From contig NZ_CP029255.1 of the NCBI RefSeq assembly GCF_003122385.1, positions 62,001 through 126,000 of the forward strand: a stretch of 64,000 nt of DNA, written 5' to 3'. Positions 25,287 to 32,839 of this stretch are shown piece by piece. This DNA is from Flavobacterium crocinum. GTDB lineage: Bacteria > Bacteroidota > Bacteroidia > Flavobacteriales > Flavobacteriaceae. The position numbers and the translations under genes are program-made. The notes under the pieces were generated by a model. The model saw only the letters and a list, made by a program, of their open reading frames with translations. It was not told the origin of the DNA and did no database searches. How positions within the stretch are numbered: position 1 is the first letter of the stretch; the number at the start of each line of letters is the position of its first letter.

Positions 25287-25796
25287 ATGATTTATTTAAT
25301 TACCGGCGGCGAGCGTTCAGGAAAAAGCAGTTATGCACAAAATTTAGCTTTAACACTTTCTAATAATCCAATATATGTTGCAACAGCCAGAAAATGGGAT
25401 TCTGATTTTCAAAACCGAATTGACAGACATCAGCAGGAAAGAGACGAACGCTGGACGAACATTGAAGAAGAAAAATTTTTAAGTAAAATCGATTTTTCCG
25501 AAAAAACCGCTTTGATTGACTGCGTTACACTTTGGCTAACTAACTTTTTTGTGGATACTAAAAATGATGTTCAGCTAAGTTTGGAAGAAGCCAAAAAAGA
25601 ATTTCTTGCCGTAGCCAATCAAGAAAATGCTAATATCATTATTGTAACCAATGAAATCGGAATGGGCGTTCATGCTGAAACTTACATTGGAAGAAAATTT
25701 GTGGAACTGCAAGGCTGGATGAATCAGTTTCTGGCTTCAAATGCTGATGAAGTTGTTTTGATGGTTTCCGGAATTCCGGTCAAAATAAAAGGTTAA
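25287..25796 (+). CDS. cobU: Adenosylcobinamide kinase/adenosylcobinamide-phosphate guanylyltransferase
   Basis: Bifunctional enzyme of cobalamin nucleotide-loop assembly. It phosphorylates adenosylcobinamide and then attaches GMP. The 169-residue product has the P-loop TGGERSGKSSYA (residues 6-17), the segment NRIDRHQQERDERW that includes the histidine expected to carry GMP, ALIDCVTLWLTNFF and VTNEIGMGVHAE. Length is typical. It starts the plus-strand cob cluster and is followed, across a palindromic spacer, by the BluB-CobT fusion. Confidence 0.94.
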   Translation: MIYLITGGERSGKSSYAQNLALTLSNNPIYVATARKWDSDFQNRIDRHQQERDERWTNIEEEKFLSKIDFSEKTALIDCVTLWLTNFFVDTKNDVQLSLEEAKKEFLAVANQENANIIIVTNEIGMGVHAETYIGRKFVELQGWMNQFLASNADEVVLMVSGIPVKIKG

Positions 25797-25815
25797 ATTC
25801 CAATAAATTGAAACG

Positions 25816-25917
25816 AAATTCCAACTTTTAAACTCCAAATTCCAAAGCTATGCTTTACCTTTACTAGAATCTTTCCATTTTCAGATTTGGAATTTGGAGT
25901 TTAAAAAATTGGAATTT
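25816..25917. repeat. TTGGAATTT palindromic repeat, copy 2
   Basis: AAATTCCAACTTTTAAACTC at 25816 onward pairs with the reverse complement ending at 25917 (TTTGGAATTTGGAGTTTAAA...). The arms are about 31 bp. It occupies the gap between cobU and bluB-cobT and could form a hairpin that limits read-through. Confidence 0.75.
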
Positions 25918-25923
25918 AAAGAA

Positions 25924-27603
25924 ATGAGCAATTTAGACGATATATTAAAATCACGCCGTGACACCCGACATTTTACAACCGACGAAGTTCCCGATGAAGT
26001 AATTCAGAAAGCTTTGCAGGCTGGTCATTGGGCGCCTTCTGTGGGGTTAACTGATGCGACTAGATATTTTCTCATCAAATCTAATGAAGTTAAAACCTCG
26101 ATTAAAAAGCTGTTTTTAGATTATAACAAAAAAGCGGCTGAACTTACCGATAACGAGGATCAAAAAGAATTGTATAATTCACTTAAACTCGAAGCTATTG
26201 AAGAAGCGCCAATCGGACTTATTATCGCTTACGATCGTTCGGTTTTGAATCAATTTACGATTGGAACAATCGGCAGTAACGAAGCAGTAAAATTCAGTTC
26301 CGTTTGTGCAGCACAGAATATCTGGCTTTCGCTAACAGAACAAGGTTACGGCATGGGCTGGGTTTCGATTTTGAATTACTACCAATTTAAAAAAATCCTC
26401 GATTTACCTGAAAATATAGAACCGCTGGGTTATTTCTGTATCGGAAAACCAGCTACCAATTACAACAATCAGCCAATGTTACAACAACTGCATTGGAAAC
26501 AAAAATCAGAAGCTCCAATCTGCAAAGAGATTTCGGAAATTCATAAAATAAACATTCCTGATTTTGAGTTAAACGTAAAAACTGAAAACGATAACAAAAT
26601 TGATTTCCACAAGCTTTTACAGGAAAAAATAGATTCCAAAACAAAACCTGTTGGTTCACTGGGAACTTTAGAAACCTTAGCTTTTCAAATAGCAACTGTT
26701 TTTGAAACTTTAAATCCGAAAATTGAAAAACCTACTATTGTTGTTTTTGCTGCCGATCACGGAATTGCCAATCACGGTGTGAGCGATTATCCACAAGACG
26801 TAACACGTCAAATGGTTACTAATTTCCTGGATGAAGGAGCAGCAATAAATGTTTTTTGCAAACAAAATAATATTGAATTGTCTATTGCAGATGCTGGCGT
26901 TAATTACGATTTTCCAACCAATACAAAATTAATAGATTGTAAAATCGCTAAAGGAACTCAGTCTTTTCTGCATGTTTCCGCTATGAGTGAATCAGAAGTT
27001 CAATTGTGTTTTGAAAAAGGAAAATCGATTGTTGAAAATAGTGCAAAATCAGGTTCAAACTGTATTGGCTTTGGCGAAATGGGAATTGGCAATACCTCAA
27101 CCGCCTCTGTTTTAATGAGTCTTTTAACTGGTTTTCCGATTGAAGAATGTATCGGAAAGGGAACAGGAGTTTCAGATGATAAATTAACGCAAAAACAAAA
27201 CATTCTAAAAAAAGCGATCGAAAATTATTCCGGTCAAAACGATTTACTATCACAACTTTCTTATTTCGGTGGCTTTGAAATTCTTCAAATGGCAGGCGGA
27301 ATGCTTTCGGCTTACGAAAATAAAATGCTGATTCTGATTGATGGTTTCATTTGCACTACAGCTTTTTTAATTGCTTCTAAAATCAATCCGAATATTAAAA
27401 ATAATGCTGTTTTCTGTCATTGCTCTGCTGAAAAAGCACATATAAAATTACTCGAATATCTTGAAGCAAAACCTATTCTAAATCTTGATTTACGATTGGG
27501 AGAAGGAACTGGTTGCGCAATTGCTTTTCCTATTTTAAAATCGGCTGAGGCTTTTTTGAATGAAATGGCTAGTTTTGAGAGCGCCGGAATAAGTAGGAAA
27601 TAA
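25924..27603 (+). CDS. bluB-cobT: BluB-CobT fusion: 5,6-dimethylbenzimidazole synthase and NaMN:DMB phosphoribosyltransferase
   Basis: Two-domain protein of 559 residues. Residues about 1-205 are BluB, a flavin-destroying nitroreductase-fold enzyme that makes DMB from FMNH2 and oxygen (LKSRRDTRHFTTDEVPDEVI, WAPSVGLTDATRYFL, GYGMGWVSI). Residues about 220-559 are CobT, which makes alpha-ribazole phosphate (KTKPVGSLGTLETLA, VVFAADHGIANHGVSDYPQD, GFGEMGIGNTSTAS, and the catalytic Glu in LRLGEGTGCAIAFP). The fusion places synthesis and use of the lower base in one chain. The ATG at 25924 is chosen because the in-frame ATG at 25894 is inside the palindromic spacer. Confidence 0.92.
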   Translation: MSNLDDILKSRRDTRHFTTDEVPDEVIQKALQAGHWAPSVGLTDATRYFLIKSNEVKTSIKKLFLDYNKKAAELTDNEDQKELYNSLKLEAIEEAPIGLIIAYDRSVLNQFTIGTIGSNEAVKFSSVCAAQNIWLSLTEQGYGMGWVSILNYYQFKKILDLPENIEPLGYFCIGKPATNYNNQPMLQQLHWKQKSEAPICKEISEIHKINIPDFELNVKTENDNKIDFHKLLQEKIDSKTKPVGSLGTLETLAFQIATVFETLNPKIEKPTIVVFAADHGIANHGVSDYPQDVTRQMVTNFLDEGAAINVFCKQNNIELSIADAGVNYDFPTNTKLIDCKIAKGTQSFLHVSAMSESEVQLCFEKGKSIVENSAKSGSNCIGFGEMGIGNTSTASVLMSLLTGFPIEECIGKGTGVSDDKLTQKQNILKKAIENYSGQNDLLSQLSYFGGFEILQMAGGMLSAYENKMLILIDGFICTTAFLIASKINPNIKNNAVFCHCSAEKAHIKLLEYLEAKPILNLDLRLGEGTGCAIAFPILKSAEAFLNEMASFESAGISRK

Positions 27604-27660
27604 CTCCTTATTTATGAATAATAGTTTTTAAATTTGAATTATTTTTAAAACTATCAATCT

Positions 27661-28092
27661 ATGTCATTTACTAAGATTTATGTTCATTGCGTTTGGAGCA
27701 CCAAAAACAGATTTCCGTTTTTAAATTCAGTTGGTCTACGCGAAAAAGTCTGGAATCATATAAAAGAAAATGCCTTAAAAAAAGATATTTATCTAGATTT
27801 TATAAGTGGCTATTCTGATCATTGTCATTGTTTAATTTCACTGGGAAATGATCAAACTATTCAGAAAACAATACAATTGTTAAAAGGAGAATCTTCTTAC
27901 TGGATCAATAAAAACCAATTAACAAATAATAAATTTGAATGGCAGGATGAATATTTTGCTGTTTCCGTTTCGGAATCTATTGTTAATAAAGTTCGAGATT
28001 ATATTAAAAATCAGGAAGAACATCATAAAAAGAAAACATTTCAGGAAGAATATGATGAGTTTATGATCAAGTTTGGCTTTAAACCGACTTAA
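27661..28092 (+). CDS. REP-associated tyrosine transposase (RAYT, Y1/IS200-like)
   Basis: Y1-type HUH-family protein of 143 residues. The N-terminus IYVHCVWSTKNRFPFL is typical. The metal-binding His pair is in SGYSDHCHCLISLG, and the catalytic tyrosine in RDYIKNQEEHHKKKTFQEE, the classic YIxNQxxHH pattern of RAYTs. The protein looks intact. It lies inside the cob cluster, between bluB-cobT and cobS, followed by a large palindromic structure (28096-28262), consistent with a transposase that recognises or mobilises REP-like hairpins. A hairpin ATAGTTTTTAAA/TTTAAAACTAT precedes it at about 27621-27654. Confidence 0.9.
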   Translation: MSFTKIYVHCVWSTKNRFPFLNSVGLREKVWNHIKENALKKDIYLDFISGYSDHCHCLISLGNDQTIQKTIQLLKGESSYWINKNQLTNNKFEWQDEYFAVSVSESIVNKVRDYIKNQEEHHKKKTFQEEYDEFMIKFGFKPT

Positions 28093-28095
28093 AAA

Positions 28096-28262
28096 GTTTG
28101 GCTAAAGCCTTTATCTTTGCCTTTAAATGAACCAACATCTAAAGATGTTGGCAATTCAAATTATTGAATTATTTATTTTTTTTTAATTTTTCTTCTTTGA
28201 GTTGCCTCCAGATTTATCTGGAGGTTATAAATTTGCTTGTTATAAATAGGCTTTAGCCAAAC
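28096..28262. repeat. REP-like structure next to the RAYT gene
   Basis: A perfect 15-bp inverted repeat GTTTGGCTAAAGCCT (28096-28110) / AGGCTTTAGCCAAAC (28248-28262) encloses two perfect hairpins: CCAACATCTAAAGATGTTGG (28132-28151) and CCTCCAGATTTATCTGGAGG (28205-28224). This is the arrangement expected of a bipartite REP/BIME target of the adjacent RAYT. Confidence 0.85.
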
Positions 28263-28275
28263 AACAGCAATCTAA

Positions 28276-29073
28276 ATGAAAAAAGAACTCCATATTTTCT
28301 TTACCTGTTTAATGTTTTACACACGCATTCCTTGTCCAAAAAACATTACACATCATCCTGATTATTTAAATAAAGCTACAAGATATTTTCCTTTTATTGG
28401 ATGGATTGTGGGGAGCATTTCTTTTATCATTTATTCTCTATTTGCTCTGTTTCTTTCTACAGAAACGGCTGTTATTTTTGCACTAATTATTTCTGTTTTA
28501 ACAACGGGAGCTTTTCATGAAGACGGATTTGCAGATGTCTGCGATGGTTTTGGCGGAGGCTGGACTAAAGAAAAAATCCTGATGATTATGAAAGACAGTG
28601 CAATTGGCGCGTATGGCGCAATCGGATTGGTTTTACTTTTTCTACTAAAATTCAAACTGCTTTCAGAATCTATTTTGCTATTTCAAATTTATGATGGCAT
28701 GGCTGTTTTTAAAATTTGGCTTTTGTTTGTTTCTGCTCATTCCCTGAGTCGGTTGGCTGCAATCAGTATTATTTTCACACATGAATATTCTCGCGAAGAT
28801 GCTTCTAGCAAAAGCAAACCTATTGCCAAACAATTTACCTGGAAAGAAGTTTTTGGTTCATTCTTTTTTGGATTGATTCCTTTACTTGTGTTTTCTTATT
28901 TCGATCCTAAAGTTCTATTTGCAGTTATTCCGGTTTTTATAACCAGATATTTTTTAGCAAGATATTTCCAAAAATGGATAGACGGTTATACAGGAGATTG
29001 TCTAGGAGCGACGCAACAAGTTTGTGAAGTTCTCTTTTACTTAAGCCTTTTATTTTTATGGAAATTTATCTAG
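28276..29073 (+). CDS. cobS: Adenosylcobinamide-GDP ribazoletransferase (cobalamin synthase)
   Basis: Integral membrane enzyme of 265 residues that joins GDP-cobinamide with alpha-ribazole (or its phosphate) to give cobalamin. Recognisable motifs are FYTRIPCP near the N-terminus, the acidic active-site stretch AFHEDGFADVCDGFGGGW, and IMKDSAIGAYGAIGLV. About six to seven hydrophobic segments are present. The 3' end overlaps cobC by 16 bases. It is separated from bluB-cobT only by the RAYT gene and its palindrome, so the insertion probably split a once-continuous operon. Confidence 0.94.
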   Translation: MKKELHIFFTCLMFYTRIPCPKNITHHPDYLNKATRYFPFIGWIVGSISFIIYSLFALFLSTETAVIFALIISVLTTGAFHEDGFADVCDGFGGGWTKEKILMIMKDSAIGAYGAIGLVLLFLLKFKLLSESILLFQIYDGMAVFKIWLLFVSAHSLSRLAAISIIFTHEYSREDASSKSKPIAKQFTWKEVFGSFFFGLIPLLVFSYFDPKVLFAVIPVFITRYFLARYFQKWIDGYTGDCLGATQQVCEVLFYLSLLFLWKFI

Positions 29074-29591
29074 TCCGTCATACCGAAACCATTTGTGAGA
29101 AAGGAATCTGTTACGGACAATCGGATGTCAATATTGCAGAACCTTTTGATGAAATTTTTTCTAAAATCATTTCCGAATTACCTTCAAAAGCTGTAATTTT
29201 TTCAAGTCCGTTAAAACGCTGTGTAATTTTGGCAAAACATATTCAGGAAAACATAAATACAATTTCTTATCAGGAAGATCAACGTTTAATGGAAATGAAT
29301 TTTGGCGAATGGGAACTAAAGAACTGGAATGAAATTTCGCCCGAGGAACTCAATCCCTGGATGGAAGATTTTGTAAATATAAAAGCCACAAATGGCGAAT
29401 CTTTTACAGAATTACATAAAAGAGTTGGAGAATTTTTATCTGAAAAAATTTGTAAAACAGAACATCCAATTATTATTGTGACGCATGCAGGAATCATTAG
29501 AAGCATTTTATGTCATCAAAGTTCCTTACCTTTAAAAGAAGCATTTCAGAATAAAGTAGATTTTGGACAAGTTATAAGAATCGAATTATAA
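29058..29591 (+). CDS. cobC: Alpha-ribazole phosphatase, histidine phosphatase family
   Basis: Histidine phosphatase of 177 residues. The phosphate-accepting histidine lies in IYLVRHTETICEKGICYGQS (VRHT, residues 5-8), a second arginine in FSSPLKRCVILA, and the second histidine in IIIVTHAGIIRSIL. It removes phosphate from alpha-ribazole-5'-phosphate or adenosylcobalamin-5'-phosphate. Assignment to CobC rather than a general phosphoglycerate-mutase relative rests on the CYGQSDV motif and the 16-base overlap with cobS. Confidence 0.9.
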   Translation: MEIYLVRHTETICEKGICYGQSDVNIAEPFDEIFSKIISELPSKAVIFSSPLKRCVILAKHIQENINTISYQEDQRLMEMNFGEWELKNWNEISPEELNPWMEDFVNIKATNGESFTELHKRVGEFLSEKICKTEHPIIIVTHAGIIRSILCHQSSLPLKEAFQNKVDFGQVIRIEL

Positions 29592-29634
29592 ATATTCCGT
29601 TTGTTTTACTTTTAAGGCTTAATAATGAAACAAA

Positions 29635-29667
29635 TTTGAATAATCCGTATTTTTAACTTTATCTTTG
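29635..29667 (+). promoter_or_regulatory. Bacteroidota promoter upstream of the B12 riboswitch
   Basis: TTTG at 29635-29638 and TATCTTTG at 29660-29667 are separated by 21 bases, fitting the TTTG / TAnnTTTG promoter type. The start point should fall a few bases downstream, just before the riboswitch. Confidence 0.75.
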
Positions 29668-29675
29668 CGGCAAAA

Positions 29676-29868
29676 TAAGGTTGTGTTTTGATAAACACAT
29701 TAAAAGGGAATCAAGTAAAATCTTGAGCTGTACCCGCAACTGTAAGCTTAGTTCTAAAAAACGAATGCTTGTTGTAAACTGCAAAGCCACTGTCACGCCC
29801 TGCGTGATGGGAAGGAAAACAACAAGACGCAAGCCAGGAGACCTGCCTTTATAACAAATTATCAAGCT
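29676..29868 (+). promoter_or_regulatory. Cobalamin riboswitch
   Basis: The conserved B12 box GCCAGGAGACCTGCC is at 29833-29847. Upstream, GGGAATCAAGTAAAATCTTG and AGCTGTACCCGCAACTGTAAG match the core of the AdoCbl-class aptamer, and GCCACTGTCACGCCCTGCGTG with TGATGGGAAGG forms the expected internal arms. It lies in the leader of the BtuB-like receptor gene and should repress it when cobalamin is abundant. Boundaries are approximate. Confidence 0.95.
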
Positions 29869-29892
29869 CTCGGGAAAAAGAGTGAAGAAATT

Positions 29893-31728
29893 ATGACTAT
29901 AAAATTAAGGTTTGCTTTTTGTTTTCTATTGTTGTGCCAGATTGTTTTGGCGCAAAATGATTCTATTAATAAACTGAAAGAAGTAATTGTTTCCGACAAT
30001 AATCTTAAAAATTTCTCGAATACACAGTCGATTCAACGTTTAACGGATTCTATTATAAGTAAAAATCAATCCTCTTTAACTTCGCTCTTAAATTACAATA
30101 CGGTATTATATTTTAAAGAAAATGGATTAGGTATGACTTCTGCCCCTTCATTCAGAGGAACAACTTCACAACAAACGGTAGTAGTCTGGAACGGTATAAA
30201 TGTAAACTCTCAATTATTAGGGCAGGCAGATTTTAATACCATTTCAACAAGAGGTTTTAATTCGATAGATGTAAAAGCCGGCGGAGGAAGTGTTGTGTAT
30301 GGAAGTGGTGCCATTGGAGGAACAATTCATTTAAATAATGATTTGAAATTTACTGATACATTCAAAAATGATTTTCAAATCTATTATGGAGAGTTTAATA
30401 CTTTAAGTGCTATTTACGGTATTACAGCAGGAACTAAAAAATGGAGTTTTGATGCAAGTTTTACCAGAAACAGCTCTGATAATGATTTTAAATTTGTAGG
30501 TCAAGAAGTATGGAATAAAAATGGCCAATACTACAATAATACTCTTGATGCAGCTGTAGGTTACAAAATCAATGATAAAAACAGCATTAAATTTTACAGC
30601 GAAATATTTGATGGCGAAAGGCATTTTTCGCTCACTTCACCAAATGAAACCAAAACCAAATACCAAGATTATAATACTCGAAATTTATTGACTTGGAGCA
30701 GTTCCTTTAGCAAATTTGATTCTAATTTAAAACTCGCTTATATTAGTGAACATTATAATTATTTTGAAGATATTAATAGAGACGGACATACTTCTGGAGG
30801 TGTAAAAAGCTTTATAGGAAAGTATGATCTAGATTACACAATATCTGCTAAAATGAAAATAAGCACCATTTTAGATTACACCAGAAATGATGGAAATGGT
30901 TCTGGAATTGGCCAAAGCATACGTGAAATTGGAGGTGCAAGTCTTTTGTGGAAACATTCGCTTACAGATAAATGGAATTATGAAATGAGTGCTCGAAAAG
31001 AGGTTTCAGATGCTTACAAAAGTCCCGTCCTTTTTTCGGTTGGTTCGCGATATGATTTTTCAGATTTCTATAAGCTTAAATTTAATTTTTCTAGAAACTT
31101 CAGAATTCCAACATTTAATGATTTGTATTGGGAAGGAAGCGGCAATCCTGATTTAAAACCGGAAAGTTCTTTTCAGGCAGAAATAGGCAATGAATTTAAA
31201 TACAAAGATTTCCGACTTACTCTTACAGCGTACGGAATGAAAATTAAGGATATGATTCGATGGCTGCCCAATAGTTCAGGAAATTGGATACCAGAAAACA
31301 CAGACAGAGTCACTATCTATGGTACCGAAGCACTTTTGGGATGGAGAAAAAGCTTTAACAAACATACATTTGATTTTAATGGAACTTATGCTTATACCGT
31401 TTCATTAAATGATAAAACAGACAAGCAGCTTTTTTATGTTCCCTATCATAAAATGACAGGTGCAGCATCTTATTACCACAAAAAACTTTCTGCCTATTAT
31501 CAAATTATGTTTACGGGAGAAGTTTTTACAACATCAGACAATAATCCAAAATATATACTTGACGCTTACAATGTTTCTAACATAGGAGTTGACTATAACT
31601 TTAGCAAAAAAAATATTTTCAAACTGGGAGTCAAAGCCGCTAATCTTTGGAATGAAAAGTATGAAGCGCTTCCTAACCGCTTTATGCCAGGACGAAATTT
31701 AACCATTTATTTAAACCTTAATTATTAA
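29893..31728 (+). CDS. btuB: TonB-dependent receptor, BtuB-like
   Basis: Outer-membrane TonB-dependent receptor of 611 residues. A signal peptide ends LCQIVLAQ (about residue 21). The plug domain (about 30-150) includes LTSLLNYNTVLYFKENGLGM, SFRGTTSQQTVVVWNGINVN and SVVYGSGAIGGTIHLNN. The barrel ends NRFMPGRNLTIYLNLNY with an aromatic C-terminus. It is placed directly behind a cobalamin riboswitch and in front of a BtuG-like lipoprotein, so corrinoids are the likely substrate. The size matches E. coli BtuB and is much smaller than SusC-type receptors. Confidence 0.93.
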   Translation: MTIKLRFAFCFLLLCQIVLAQNDSINKLKEVIVSDNNLKNFSNTQSIQRLTDSIISKNQSSLTSLLNYNTVLYFKENGLGMTSAPSFRGTTSQQTVVVWNGINVNSQLLGQADFNTISTRGFNSIDVKAGGGSVVYGSGAIGGTIHLNNDLKFTDTFKNDFQIYYGEFNTLSAIYGITAGTKKWSFDASFTRNSSDNDFKFVGQEVWNKNGQYYNNTLDAAVGYKINDKNSIKFYSEIFDGERHFSLTSPNETKTKYQDYNTRNLLTWSSSFSKFDSNLKLAYISEHYNYFEDINRDGHTSGGVKSFIGKYDLDYTISAKMKISTILDYTRNDGNGSGIGQSIREIGGASLLWKHSLTDKWNYEMSARKEVSDAYKSPVLFSVGSRYDFSDFYKLKFNFSRNFRIPTFNDLYWEGSGNPDLKPESSFQAEIGNEFKYKDFRLTLTAYGMKIKDMIRWLPNSSGNWIPENTDRVTIYGTEALLGWRKSFNKHTFDFNGTYAYTVSLNDKTDKQLFYVPYHKMTGAASYYHKKLSAYYQIMFTGEVFTTSDNNPKYILDAYNVSNIGVDYNFSKKNIFKLGVKAANLWNEKYEALPNRFMPGRNLTIYLNLNY

Positions 31729-31732
31729 TAAC

Positions 31733-32764
31733 ATGAAACTAAAAAATCTTTATTTAGGAATTATAGCATCTGCTTTTCTGTTTGCATCTTGTAGCAGTGA
31801 TAATGATGATAATAATGATGTTCCATTAGGTGCATATGACAACGGCGTACTTATTTTGAATGAAGGAAACTTTAAATCTGTTAATGCTTCTGTATCTTAC
31901 CTTTCAAATGACTTAGCTACTTTTCAAAATGATATTTTTAAAGTAGTTAATCCAACTGTTGTGTTGGGGGATGTAGCACAATCTCTAAGCTTCAGCAATG
32001 ACAAAGCCTTTATTGTGGTAAACAATTCTAATGAAGTAGAGGTAGTGAACCGTTACACGCTTAAAAGTCTTGGAACGATTACTGAAAAACTTGAAAATCC
32101 GCGTTACAGTGTTGTTTTAAATGACAAATTGTATGTAACAAATGCAATTTCTAAAGCGGTAACTGTTTATGACGCTAAAACTTATGCATACTTAAATTCA
32201 ATTTCAATTGGCAAAACTTCTGAAAAAATTGTAACTGCAAACGGAAAATTATATGTTACAAACGCTGCTTATGGAAGCGGAAGTGAAGTAACAGTTATCA
32301 ATCCGTCTACTAATGCGGTAACTACAACTCTTACTCTTGAAAATGGAATTAATTCTATTGAAGCAAATAATGGAACTGTTTATGTATTAGCAGGAAATAG
32401 TACAAAAAGTAAATTATTCAAAATTAATACATCTACCGATACTGCAACATCTATAGAATCGACTACTGTAAAAGGAGCTTTGAATATGGATATTGATGGA
32501 GACAAAATCTATTATACTCAAGGTTTAGGAGTTTATGCAATGAATTTATCTGCTACAACTTTTTCAGAAAAAGCTTTGTTTTCTGTAACAGACAACGACT
32601 GGTCAACTTTTTATGGTTTTGGTGTTATTGATGGAAAAATTTATTCAGGAGCCGCTAACGAATTTACTGCAGACGGAACTGTTACCGTATATTCTTCAAC
32701 GGGTGCAGTGCTAAAAACAGTAACTGCTGGTCTAGGACCAAACGGTTTCTACTCTAATAATTAG
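31733..32764 (+). CDS. Surface lipoprotein, beta-propeller (YncE/DUF5074-like), BtuG candidate
   Basis: Lipoprotein of 343 residues: signal peptide with FLFASC and, directly after the cysteine, an acidic run SSDNDDNND that resembles the export signal of surface-exposed lipoproteins in Flavobacterium. The mature part shows repeated propeller-type blades (for example VVNNSNEVEVVNRYTLKSLG, KLYVTNAISKAVTVYDAKTY and KLYVTNAAYGSGSEVTVINP). It begins 4 bases after the BtuB-like gene, so it shares the riboswitch. In Bacteroides the BtuG propeller sits on BtuB and captures B12 with very high affinity; this protein has the same position and architecture. Function by analogy only. Confidence 0.75.
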   Translation: MKLKNLYLGIIASAFLFASCSSDNDDNNDVPLGAYDNGVLILNEGNFKSVNASVSYLSNDLATFQNDIFKVVNPTVVLGDVAQSLSFSNDKAFIVVNNSNEVEVVNRYTLKSLGTITEKLENPRYSVVLNDKLYVTNAISKAVTVYDAKTYAYLNSISIGKTSEKIVTANGKLYVTNAAYGSGSEVTVINPSTNAVTTTLTLENGINSIEANNGTVYVLAGNSTKSKLFKINTSTDTATSIESTTVKGALNMDIDGDKIYYTQGLGVYAMNLSATTFSEKALFSVTDNDWSTFYGFGVIDGKIYSGAANEFTADGTVTVYSSTGAVLKTVTAGLGPNGFYSNN

Positions 32765-32787
32765 AATTAGATTATATTTTTGGACTA

Positions 32788-32820
32788 AAAAAGGCTTTCA
32801 TTTCTGAAAGCCTTTTTTTA
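32788..32820. terminator. Bidirectional terminator
   Basis: AAAAAAGGCTTTC / GAAAGCCTTTTTTT with a short ATTTCT-type loop lies between the convergent BtuG-like and S41 peptidase genes. Confidence 0.85.
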
Positions 32821-32839
32821 TTGTCCGAAGTTTTTATTC

